A DNA stretch of 22,797 nucleotides from Phoronis ovalis. Lineage: Eukaryota; Phoronida; Phoronidae. The stretch's first letter is position 1; every line of letters starts with the position of its first letter. The stretch spans positions 8,598-31,394 of the forward strand of contig JAOXYB010028400.1 in the NCBI GenBank assembly GCA_028565635.1, in the 5' to 3' direction. The notes below the pieces were generated by a model that was not told the DNA's origin, did no database searches, and worked only from the letters and a program-made list of their open reading frames with translations. The position numbers were made by a program, and so were the translations under genes. Shown here one piece after another: positions 1-12,300 of this stretch.

Positions 1-256
1 CATGATCTTCGTGGATCCAAACCTTCTCAGGATGTCCCACTTCGAGAATGAAGACAGACATAGTTCCCTGTGCACTCGTGCATTCATTCACAAAATGCTA
101 CATATTCTGCTTCCTTTGCATACTGTTCCAAAACCAAATACAATCTTATCTGCATTGATCTAAGAAATGCTGAGATCAAAAGCATCCAACAGTGATGCCC
201 TCAAGTGCATGCAAATAATATATTAAAATTCAAAAATAGATGCTTCATTCATTTAC
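1..256 (-). other. VPS13B intron 22 (partial), next exon unresolved
   Basis: On the minus strand the first about 80 bases are open in two frames. One frame reads MSVFILEVGHPEKVWI, whose spacing vaguely resembles the human VPS13B segment following exon 22. However, no AG gives the phase 1 entry that exon 22 demands in that frame, and no pyrimidine tract precedes it. It is left as intron. Confidence 0.4.
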
Positions 257-394
257 CAGGTGAATACAAGAAGTCATTAACTCTTAATGTATACAAAGCA
301 GGTGGAATTCCAGTCTTGTAGTTAGATTCTCCAGGAAGTGTTTCAAACCAGGGAATGCTAAAATCACCAACATCTGGGATCAGTTTACAATCAT
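257..394 (-). CDS. VPS13B: VPS13B coding exon 22, last one clearly in window
   Basis: Residues 1992-2037. It ends NYKTGIPPALYTLRVNDFLY, matching human DSKSGIPPSFITLQIKDFL. Acceptor TATTTCAG|ATG, donor CCTG|GTAAAT, phase 1 out. The next exon is not firmly identified before the left edge. Confidence 0.92.
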
Positions 395-3300
395 CTGAAA
401 TATATAAATGGAAATAGTGTCAATAGCAGCTTTCTAGTGAAAGTCCTAATTTTTGCATCTCTCTATTTTAAACCAATCCAAGTTAATTATTACTTGTTTA
501 TTCAGAATTTAAATGCATATATTTAATTACTACGGTAAATACCTTTTCTAAGCATTACTTTTTTTAACACTTTGTACCAACTTTTAAAAAATATCCATTT
601 TTTCCTTGTTATTTTCAAAGTACATAGCATTTTGGTTCAAGTGATTTTATACAAAAATAAAACTTTAATTTTTAAATTTTTATAAATTTTATTGCAATAA
701 ATAAAAATAAATAATAAGAAGAATTAACCATAATCCCAATTGTTAAAACTTTCAATAGGAACAGCTGTGGAGCTTTCTACAAATTGCTAAAAAATCCTAA
801 AATGAACAGAACTTACCAACAATTCTATGATCAGTTTTACAACCTTTCAGGCTAAAATTGAAACATGACAACTCAATTTTATGTTTCTCAGGCAGGCATC
901 TGATTAAAGTGTGTGGCTGTGAAAATGTAGCAAGTAGAAATGGAATAACTTCTTCATTATAACGTCTTGGAGTTGGAGTCTGTACATTGCTGTCTATAGT
1001 TGATGTCTGCGAACTACATGAAGCTTCATATGATTTTCCAGTAGAATGGGAACTGCGGCTACAGCTTGTCGAATCAGACAAGCTTTCATGTGAATCAACA
1101 CTAGCTACATCTGATCTATTTTCATTAGAGACAACTTCACTTGTTTCCTCCTTCCACTCAAGATCACTCTTCCTTTTAGCAAGAATGACTGGAGATTGGA
1201 AACTGTTATCATGTGCCATTTTTCGTTCATATAGTTGTTCATGTTTACCAAATTCTTGACATTTCCTTCTATGACTATAAGCCATAAATGAAATCTTGCC
1301 TGCAGTAAGTAGAATATCAAATGGTGTAATATCTTGTACACCAGAAGATTCAGATGTTCCAAAATCGCATTCTTTTACATTTGAAGGTACTTTTGATGAC
1401 GCTTCACTTTCAATTCCACTATCAACCACATGGCTAGTTTCACCAACAATTCCATCACCTTCAACTGATATTTTTTTCTTGGATTTGTCTCTCACAACAC
1501 TTTGTAGATGGTATCTGATTATATTTTCTAGAAGGTGGACCTGGTTACTACTTAGGCAAAAATCAAGGTCGCTAGTGGCATTCACTTCAAGGGAGTAACC
1601 ACACACGGGAAGAGACTAAAAACATAAAATGCTCTCCCTCACAATATATTCTAAAGAATCTTATTACGTTCTCATTATGATACTTCATCCATTAAACATT
1701 GGTTATACAGTAACTTTGGTTGGTTCAGTCAGTGCCTACTTTGAACTATATTACAATAAATATGAATTTCTTTCTTATTCATAAGTAGTTTATTGTGACA
1801 TGCTTCCACACATTAGTAGAAAAGACTATTAAACATACCTCAGATTTCAATGTAGATGCTGCCATGTCGGGATAATAAACTACGGGAGGAACAGCAACAA
1901 TTTTCAAGTCCACATTTGAAACAATCGGGAACAACTGTGCAATACTGTCTTCCCTGCAAAGAATGCATAATTATAATTTATTATATAAAGCAAAGGTATG
2001 TCTTGTAGCTGTTATCAAAAAATTAGTCTCATTTTTGTGGAATTATGTTTTGAAAGAACAATCAGCAGTTAATAATATTATGTAGAAAAAGGTTGTATAC
2101 ATTTCTAGTCTGAAGTACTCACTGTTGTTTAAGGTCAGCTAAGTTCCACTCAAGAGCAGGATTCTGGACTGATTCTAAACCCAAGTCTGTCTGTTTCTTC
2201 TTTATTACCATTTCAGACCAGTTACCTACAGCATAATTGCAAATACAGTTGACACTTCACTGCACAGAGCATTCCAGGAATCAACTGTTTATCTTTATCA
2301 ATACAATCTATGTTTAACTCCAATGCAGTGCAAGGTTTCACTATACCTATGATATTAAACAATTTGGAGTTTACTGTTACTACATTTGAGTTGAACTATT
2401 ATCATCTTCATAAGACAAAAGTACAGATTTCTGTAGAAACTTAAAATACTGTTAAATGTTCGTTAAGGCATCACACATATCATTACAACCAACTTGTTCA
2501 ATTCATAGAACACATTTTAATCTATTTTAATTTGAGTGAGCCAAATAGGTATAGAAATGCAGGTGACAGTGATAATTACTTAAAATATTATTCGACTGCA
2601 CATTTTTGGGATATACAAAATGAAGGAAATATAAGCTATTTATTCATAAAATACCTGTGCAGAGAGCTAAGCCTTGTATATCAAACTGATACTGCCGGTC
2701 TTCTAGGGCACCTCCAGGTAGTCGAGTTAGACCAGTTTGCATAGCTTTACCATATAACTCCTCGTTTATCACAACTCTGGGTAGAGGGTTGTCAACCTGA
2801 GGTGTCAAATTAAACTGTGCGCAATGAATCATAAGCATATCATGTTTGATTGTCGTATGTGACTTTAAAGCGCCTTTTTGCGAAGTTTTCTCATGAATTC
2901 CATCAAATGATTGTGCTAATCTGTGTGATGGTCTACCTGATAAATTTTCTTGCTTTGCAAACTTGGACTGTGGGACAAATGTTGAGCCTAGTGAAGTATC
3001 GTTGACTGTATCGTCAGTTGCTGTGTTTGACGATTCTTCCTTTCTATTAGGAAGAAAGACTCGTAAATTCTTGGCATTTATATAAATTAATGGCAAACTG
3101 TTAGAGGTAATAAATGGCATAGAATGTTTTTCTTTCTTCTGCCTTTCTTTTGACACTGCCGACAATTTAGGCGTACTGTCCTCGCACAAATGTACATCTT
3201 GCAGTGCACCAAGCTTTCTTGATGGCAGTGCAAACACACAAAGCATGTCCATTAAAATGGTTAAATCAACCACCACATCGCAAGGTTGCAGATTAATACA

Positions 3301-6300
3301 TAACTCGTGCACAAATCTCTTTTTATTCTCTGTCACCTCTGAGGATAAGATGTCTTCACTGGTTATACCCAAATTCTTGTATTTTTGCTGCACACTTCGC
3401 TGCAGCGCCCGTGTAAAGGTTATGGTCATAAAGCCATGTTCTTTGCTGTGGGGTTTGGAATCATGCATACCAAACATATTCACAATTGGTTGGTTGCTGC
3501 TTGTCCATAGTTTGTTGGTAACGATTTGAAATCTTCTTGTAAGGCGTTCTGTACAGCATAATGTTATTCCTTCCCATAAACCAGGATGCCAAGACAGCGC
3601 TTCTGCACTGAAAAAAAATAAACCAAGAAATCTAAAGAATACTATTAAATGTCAGTTTTTGCTATGTCAGGAAGACAATCCACATATCATCACAATTCAG
3701 GTTCGCCTAATTCATAGCAAACTGTCATTTAAATCTGATTCAAAATGTCCACATAACAATTAAATTTAGAATTTAAAGAAATGAAAATTAAGCTCATATT
3801 TAAAGTTTTTATCAATGATTGTAGTTCTTTGCTGGATATAAGGTAACCAGATATACGCCCTGTTATTCATGTTAGAATTGGTGAATGAAAGCGACAATAT
3901 GATATGATTAAACTTTTAGGAATGAGTACAATATACATTTTCATATTTAAAAAAAATCTTAATGTCTAACTTTAATATAAAAATTATGAAGTATTTTATA
4001 ATTTACAACACATCTATAGGTGACACCAAAAACCAAATTATTCCTTATTTGTCTTAGTCAGCTAAGCAGCATGTAATTTATAGCACAATTAATGTGAGAT
4101 TAGAAATGAGATTAAACACCTTTTAACAGAATGACTGATGCTCAGTGAGCCAACTTTAGATTTAACCTTTGCATAGACTTCTTGTACATCAATAGATGCA
4201 GACAGATCCTCAAATTCTGTGCGTAGACACATTTCTGCAAAAACAAATTCAAATAAATTGTTTGGTCATAGTTTCAAACCATAAAACACTTTAACATTGA
4301 AAATTACCAACAACACAACAAAATACAAAAATATGTCGATACATCATTATGCCTCAACCTTTTTTGGAATGAAAAAATATATAAGTTCATGTGCTTAACA
4401 CAACCAGAAAGAACTAAGTAATGTTATAATTAGGTAATATGTTATAGTGTCCACTAACAAATAAGCTAAGTTTATGGTGTACAAACCAGAGACTACAATG
4501 TACGTATACCATTAAAGTACATACCATCCCCTAATTTATCCCGAGCATACAGTTTTGCGGTAACTTTAGGCAATGTCCACTGAACCCACAAAGATAATAC
4601 TGGTCCTTTCTTGGGGCTTTCATCAAATTCAAAACTTCTAGCTGGCGTTTGCTCCCGAGAAGACTCGTAAGTATCTATAGCAGTGTCTCTTTCCTGAGAA
4701 GAAGGCTCGATGTGTGCTTTACTGTCAACATGTTTTTGTGAAGACTGCCTTTCAGATTTTTGTTCATTTTTCCCTTCCATTTTAACAATTTTTAGCACCT
4801 TTTGTAGATTAGAGATGATGGATATCATTTTTGATATAAGGTAATAAAGTAGGACAATCTAAACAAAGAAAATAAAACTACAATATTCAAAGTTTGCATA
4901 TGACAGATTTTCAAATTAAAAAACAAGATGGTGCTTAAGAGTATAATTATACAAAGCTGCAGCTCTAGGAAAATTCCCCAGAGTCGTACTGACCAGCCTA
5001 TTAGTACAGACAGAACTTTTTTCGAGCTTTTGCCAGTCTGATTAAATTCTTGATATAACAATTTAAAATCTACAATACAACATTCTTCATGCTTTGAAGT
5101 ATATTTAAAAATATATATGTTACTGGTGTCAGTCATAAAAACAAATATGCAAGAGACAAAATTAGCTGAGTAACCTGTTCATTTGAGCATTTTACTTCAA
5201 CAGCTTTCATGTCTGTGTGAATGCATAGAGCCAATCCAGTAAACTCTCCATGTGCATCTTGTTTATTTGTAATCGCAAATGTTGATGTAACAGATATTGG
5301 CTTGATGAGATAGAATGACTGTTTCCCAGCATGCAATGTATACACTGAAAAATTGTTCAGTTCAACATTCCATGGAAGCTTCTCACCTACAAACAAACAC
5401 TATGAATGTAAGGTATTTTATTTAATTTAAACAAAAATTTGCTGTTTAAGAATTGTTTAATTCAGTTCATCCGCTAAATGGTAATTTTTTTATTTACATT
5501 TGAATCCATTTATATTTTATTAGTCAGCAAGGAGATACGACTCTTTGTTATCACTATTTGTTATGTCATAAATAGTCGCGTCACGAGCATGACTACTAAC
5601 ATATAGCAGGTTTACCTCTTAACACTGAAAACTTTACACAAACATAAAATCTAAGTGTGAAATATACAGGTGCAAAAACTGTCTACATTAAGTATAGTCA
5701 ATAAACAAAATTAAGCAGAATTTTAAATGTAACATTCTTCATGTGTCTGGCAGACATGTTTTACTTTTCATCAGGGCAACCGATTTGTTATTTAGTTTTA
5801 AAAACCCAAATGTGCTACATGCAGTCTTTTTGGGTTTCTTTTCTGCTTCAATGTCTCTAATCTCCTTATGATCTGGTATAAGCCTTCTAGGCTAATCAAA
5901 AATAGGCATTTATTCCCTCAACACATCACACTTTTAAATATTGATTATTAAAATATGTCACGATATTAAAACATTGTACATGAGAGCTACTCATGCAACA
6001 CTAGTAAGTAAAAGCTTACATCAGCGTCAAGCATTGGGAGGTAATGAAACTTATTGAAAACCTAGTACATTAACTGATTTTATTATGGCATGCAAAGTTT
6101 GAAACAAAGTGCAGGTAGTTTGTAGGGATGGTAATAAGGATTATCTATTTTACCTAATGATGTAAAAGAGTCCTTCTTGACAGGTATGTCCTGTAGAGCT
6201 GACACGGGTCTGTGCCCTGCACTACACACACACAGTTCTGGCAAATTAACAACTAGGACATCAAAAAATTCTTCTAAGGAAAGCAAATTTGACACGTTGG

Positions 6301-9300
6301 CAAGGATGTCAGATGATGTTGATTGTTTACATGATGTGGTCGGAATGAATCCAACACAGGATTGTATGTCAATCTGAAATTATTGCAATTCGATCATTGA
6401 CTTATTTTATGTTGCAATGCAACTATAAACAACTACAAAGAAATAACACTGTTCAAGACAAAACTAAATAGCATAAATAAAGGTGTGCACAGTAGGTTTT
6501 CTATATTTAGCATCTTAATGCAAAATGATTTTAAAATGCAGACAAGACTGCTAACAAAATAAATAACATCACTAACAGCATTTTGCAGTAATACAAGCAG
6601 CAACAAAAGGCACAATATGTATGACAACAACTTTCAAATAAAAATCTGAAAAATCTTCTTCTTAGATATAATAAGGTTTTGTAAAAACAGATATCAGCAA
6701 AGTACACACCTGCACATCTAACTCTCTAAGCATACAGTAAAATTCTGCAGCAATTTCTGACCAGGTCTTTTTTGGTTTCTTGTCTGTTTTAATGTCTGTC
6801 TCCTCCTTAGCAGCAGGTTTCAGAGATTTAGAAATTGTTTGTGATTGAGTATGAGATTGACTAGGTGTTCCTGAAGGAAGGGTAATGGTGCTACCTGACT
6901 TGACAGATCCTACAATGATGAAAGAAAGCATTACAATTAAAACTGGACTACTGATGAGCAGCCAATGCAGCTGTTTTGTGAAAGATACTACTAACAGTTA
7001 TCAGTTTTTAAAGCAGAAACAGAATGATACGATTTTCAGCTTGTTACTTTCTCTCATATAATTGAAATGTCTTACTGTACATTAAATGCCAGCAATCATA
7101 AAAAACAAAAACAAGATTTGTTCATTATTAATTAATTTAAGTGTTTAATTTTTGACTAAGTTTTCACCTAGTAACTGTAAAATGCTTTACTGTGCATTAA
7201 ACATCCATACAGCAACACAAAGTATCTACAAAACAAACCTTCTGGTATAGTTGGCAATGCTGACTGTGCTACTGCATGGTCTATGGTGATCTCAGGCGTT
7301 TCAAGGAGTTGTGGGGATAAGCCAGTCTTGTCTCGAGGAGCATATAAAAGCCAGTCGAACAAAACAGGGTCTAACATGCTGGCAAATCCTCCGACAGATA
7401 AAAAGGCCACACTATGGACTGAAACAAAAGGAAGTTTTAGAACATGGTTGACAAAAAAACTCTAATATTATCTAATTAAATTTTCATGTTTTTACAAACT
7501 ATAAAAAATGCAGAATTTCAAAAAAACAGTACAAATTAGATAGCTTACATCACAACTACATACAACTGAAACATTAAAATCAGTTGCAATTTCTATCTTG
7601 TATCATGGATTTCAAACAAATGCAAACTTTTATAGATATTATATACCCAGAAACAGAACATACTATTATTTGAATTCATAGTATCTTTTGGGATCTGGTA
7701 TGTAAAGTTGACACAGTCCTCATCAATCTTATTAATTTCTGTTGGATCACTAAATAATGCCTTCATGCTACATTTCTTAGTATTTACAGGACCTTGCAGC
7801 ACAGTAATGTTTCGTTCTTCCTTGTCAGCTGCAATACGTAAAACAGTTTTATCCAAAGTGACTTCAATGATAAATGTATAAAATCATAATAATATGCATG
7901 CCAGCATTCATAAATTCCTTTTAAATATTTCCACAATATACAGTTTTTAGGTAATCAAGGAAACAAATCGAATCGTTATTAAAATTGCAGCTTGAAAGTC
8001 GAAAATAAAGTGGCAGAAATTGTTATCAAACAATACAAAAACTGATACAACTATGATGCAATGACATTATCCTTTAACAGATAGGCGAGGTTTGTATGTA
8101 ATGAGCTTCATATTCCCAGTATTCACTGAGAATTCATTCTTACCCATAATCATTACAGAGGTTTTAAATTCACCAAGTATACCAGCACCAGCAGTGATGA
8201 GCTTGTTTCGAGCTTGTTTTAATTCGAAGCCAGACATGCTCAGCTCCAGTAATGGCTGTCCTTTTGGGAATGATTTTGCTGCAATGACAACAAACTTTAT
8301 TCTCCAGATAATTTAGAACATTTTAGTTTTAATAACAAAACCCTTATGTATAAATTCAGAAGCAACAGATGATATGGCACCAAAATTTAATTTGGCTATA
8401 TGTCTTAAGACTTTGGTTTTTGGAATAAAAATTATATTAAAATGTGGCCGAGAAAAATTACAGTAATTAGGAAAAGTCAAATTAATAATTATCAAAATTT
8501 TTTAATAATTTGCAAATTACTTAGCAGATTATTTAACCTTAAAGGGATTACCAGTGTTGCTACCAAGATTTATGTGCCACATCAAATAGGAAATATGTGA
8601 ACAGTTTTAGTAACTAGAAAAATAAATAGAAGATATAAAGAAATACCTGAAGGCTTAAAGACGTCATCAAGTAGTGATGTTTCTTGTATTGTAGTAATAG
8701 TTGTTTTTTTCTCACTCCAGCTGTTTATAATATGCTGTAGCAGTATGCTCTGTGCTCTGGTAGAATTCACTGTTAAACGTGGAAGCTCATAGGTCGTTTC
8801 AGTTTGTACTAGTTCTGGATTAGACCTGCAATATTCAATCCAGTCTGTTTATCAGGATGACTTACTACTGCAAAATCTAATTTTTTGAAGAAAACACTGA
8901 ATTAATCAAAACAAATTTCAGAGTGTGCTTTCGAACTGCACTGAGACACTTTTTTTTGTGCAAAAGTTTCTTTTCAATAACTTTGTTGAAAACTAGTTGC
9001 AATCACACAAATATTTACCTACCAATACTTAGAAAGAAGCAAAGTTCTACAGTAATACGCAGCACTACAGGGTTGTACTAAAGTTAAAACAGATCCAGGA
9101 TGTCCAGAAGTGTCAAAGCATAGTAGACCAACTTGAAAACCAAACACCTGAAATTAACAAAAATATTAAAATGCATATTCATTTTGAAACCGTTGCAAAT
9201 TAACAGAATTTAAAATCATACTGTAAAAGAGTATTATGTTGGAACCTGCTTTTCTTCATTTTCAGCATACAGTTTGACAAGAAACAGGGAAAGATAAGAT

Positions 9301-12300
9301 AAAATATACTTTGTAACATATTGCATTGATCATCTGAATTAACCAAACATTACTTTTTTGTGATGAATTAAAGCTATGAGCACATGTACATAATAATTAT
9401 GGGTATTTCTGTCATTTCTATCATCATTATTACATTAACTAATCATCGACTTCAATCATCTTGACCTGACAGTCTTGGAAAAACTAAAATTTTATATCCA
9501 TTGTTTAAGTCTTCACTTCAATACAGCTATAGACTTCAGTATATTTATTTGGCCTCTAAATAACAGTTCTTTTATTAAAACACTTCTAATTTACAAAGTC
9601 ACCTTCATGTACTGATGTGCATGACAATGGTGCATCAGATTTCCAGAAGGCACAGGAATCTTAGTAACTAGACGTACTAATTTTCTTGCATACATGGGTT
9701 TAGACAATTGTAGATCGAATCGTTCTGCTTGAAACTGTATTGAAGGCAACGAGAAATAGGAAGACTTTGTTTGATCCAGATTAATTTTGGATTTAGTACT
9801 CTGAAACAATGCAAAAAAGACAATTTAATGATTATTTATAATGGCAACAAAGTTATCCAAGTGACTGTAAATACTACAATGCTATGCTCATCAACAGACA
9901 CATTATCATGGCAATTATGACCTCTTCTGATTAAAGTTTCCAATTTCACCACTAGAGGATTCATGGACTAGATTACAATTCAGACAATGGGAAACAGTAT
10001 ACAGTGGGAAATAAATAATTTGACATACTCTCAGCAAATGTACATGACATGTTATCAGAAATTTCAATAAACAAAATGATTTATTTCGACACACTGAGCT
10101 GACCTACACATCTCACATTTGCTCGCAACCTCCCTCATATCAATAAAATTGGAACTGTAACGAGATACAGCTATACTGCAGAATAATGATCAAACTTTTT
10201 CTGTGAGCAAGAAACAATGTCAGTGTCAGCTGTATTATTCTGTCGATAATATATCAATGCGGGAGATCTACATGTATGTTGAAAACTTAGTTACCTCTGT
10301 CAATAATATCTACTCACCTTCCTCGATTTCCGAGGTGTTATTACCTCGATAATATCAACTCACCTTCCTCGATTTCTGAGGTGTTATTACCTCCATAATA
10401 TCTACTCACCTTCCTCGACTTCCGAGGTGTTGTTACTTTAGTTATGGAATAATCACAATGCGGATGTTCAGCGATCTTGTAGTTTATCGTCGAGTTAACA
10501 AGAGTGAGATGTATGGACTTGGTGGAAATAAATGTCTCCATGGACAGAATTTGAGCAGCAGTGGGTATTGGGCGGTTTTCGTTAATGATTTCTAAACAAA
10601 ATATGATATTTATTTCTCTACTTCGACATAAAAAGCCAGCTTAAAAACGAATCTTATGACCAGAAATATAAAATTTATTTTCTTGACATGAATTTTTAAA
10701 CTTAAAAAGGTGTACTTTTTACTAAATTTAGGTTATTATTAATAATTTGCACATAACCTAATAACAAATGGGGACAAATAACTACATATGCATAGAAGGT
10801 TCTGGAATATCTAGACAACGAGCATGAAAGCAACTCATTGGTATTACAATCTCATAAAATATGAAAGCTAAGTGTGTTGAAAATACTAGAGAGGAAATAT
10901 AGAAAAACAGCATGATAGCAACTTATTATTAAAGCATGGAACAAAATCTCACAAATTACAAATCAAATTTATACAGGCATGACATTTTAATCGTATTTTA
11001 ACAAAGTATAAAACCTTGCCTTGTTTTTCCTTAGAATACGGTTCATACTCATGGTTCGCTGCACAGTAAAGAAATTTTTGCAGACGATGATACATACTAC
11101 TGGAAACAGTAAGTTGGGTGGGACCAAACAAAAATTTCATAATGGAAGTCTCAGGGGGGAGTCCCTGGGTTGAATGGTCTTCAGTGCTTCTGCCAGACGA
11201 CGCACTGTCAGTGTCTAAGATATACAAAAATATAACATGAATCAGTGAGATATAGTAATAGAAATGAGGACGGCCAACTGGCAATTTATCTGCCTTAATT
11301 TCTTAAAATGTGAACATAGAAAGGTTTTTTCTTGATTTTTTTTAAAAATTTTACATCCTGTCTATCATCCCAGCAGCAAGATAAACCATACGTGACAACT
11401 TTCATCTATTACAATTCAAGTGCTGACCTGATAAATGTTCCGTGTCTTCATCCATAATATAAAAATAGTCCAACCAAAAGGCACCCCATCGACGTAAAGC
11501 AAAATTCTCTGTATATTTCTCTCTATGCTGTTCATTATCAAAAATATATCCTGCTCTTTCTCCAAGGTTTTCTGAGCTATCTTGATCAAATAAACAGTCG
11601 GTTTTGTATGTAATAGTTTTACTGACAGCTGGTTGGCTTGCACCGCATGTAAAAAACACTGTATTCTAAAAACAAGAAAATAATGAGATTTTCCTTAAAA
11701 TAATGGGTTCATAATGTGATGATATACCAATGGCCATATCATGACAAACAAACTAATGTGAATTGGTTCAAAAACAGTTCCCATAGAGCGTAGCAAAACA
11801 GAGTACAGGAAGCAGGAGTGTTTTTCACAAATTAACCTGTTATCATCTTGTAGGTAATGATATTTTCACACATGTGACAGTGTTGTTGAAATAGTCTCAG
11901 TCAATACAATAAATGTTAACTTGACAATAATTAGAATTGGGACAGTCTGTGACATACATGTCATGCTGTCCAAAATTTTTATTGGGACACTTTTGGACAA
12001 TTTTTTATTGAAAGTAACCATTGCGGAAAATGGTGCAAAATCATATCCTGGCCTCAGCAGAGAGAAAGTATGTAGCTATACAGAGTGACTGCTGTTACAT
12101 CACCATTCATTCATACCTGAGCAGAATTATCAGTATCCTTTATCCCACAAATGCATTCCCCTAAACCTTGAATGCAGGCAGTTGTAATTCCAACTTGTGC
12201 ATCAAAGAATACAAGGCCTTTCACTAACATTTCAACACTTATTCCTTCAGCATCCATTCTCATTACTGGCTTGAACATCACTTTTTGTGGTCCAAAATAA

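Noticed and set aside
987-1598. Plus-strand open frames opposite VPS13B exon 21
   Set aside because: They are antisense shadows of a conserved exon, with no splice signals or similarity of their own.
3700-3715. GGTTCGCCTAATTC as a tRNA or SINE B box
   Set aside because: No A box at the proper distance and no cloverleaf can be drawn around it.
7647-7663. Extending VPS13B exon 11 to the TGG|GTATAT donor
   Set aside because: That end is phase 0 and would put exon 12 out of frame; AATA|GTATGT at 7664 fits phase 1.
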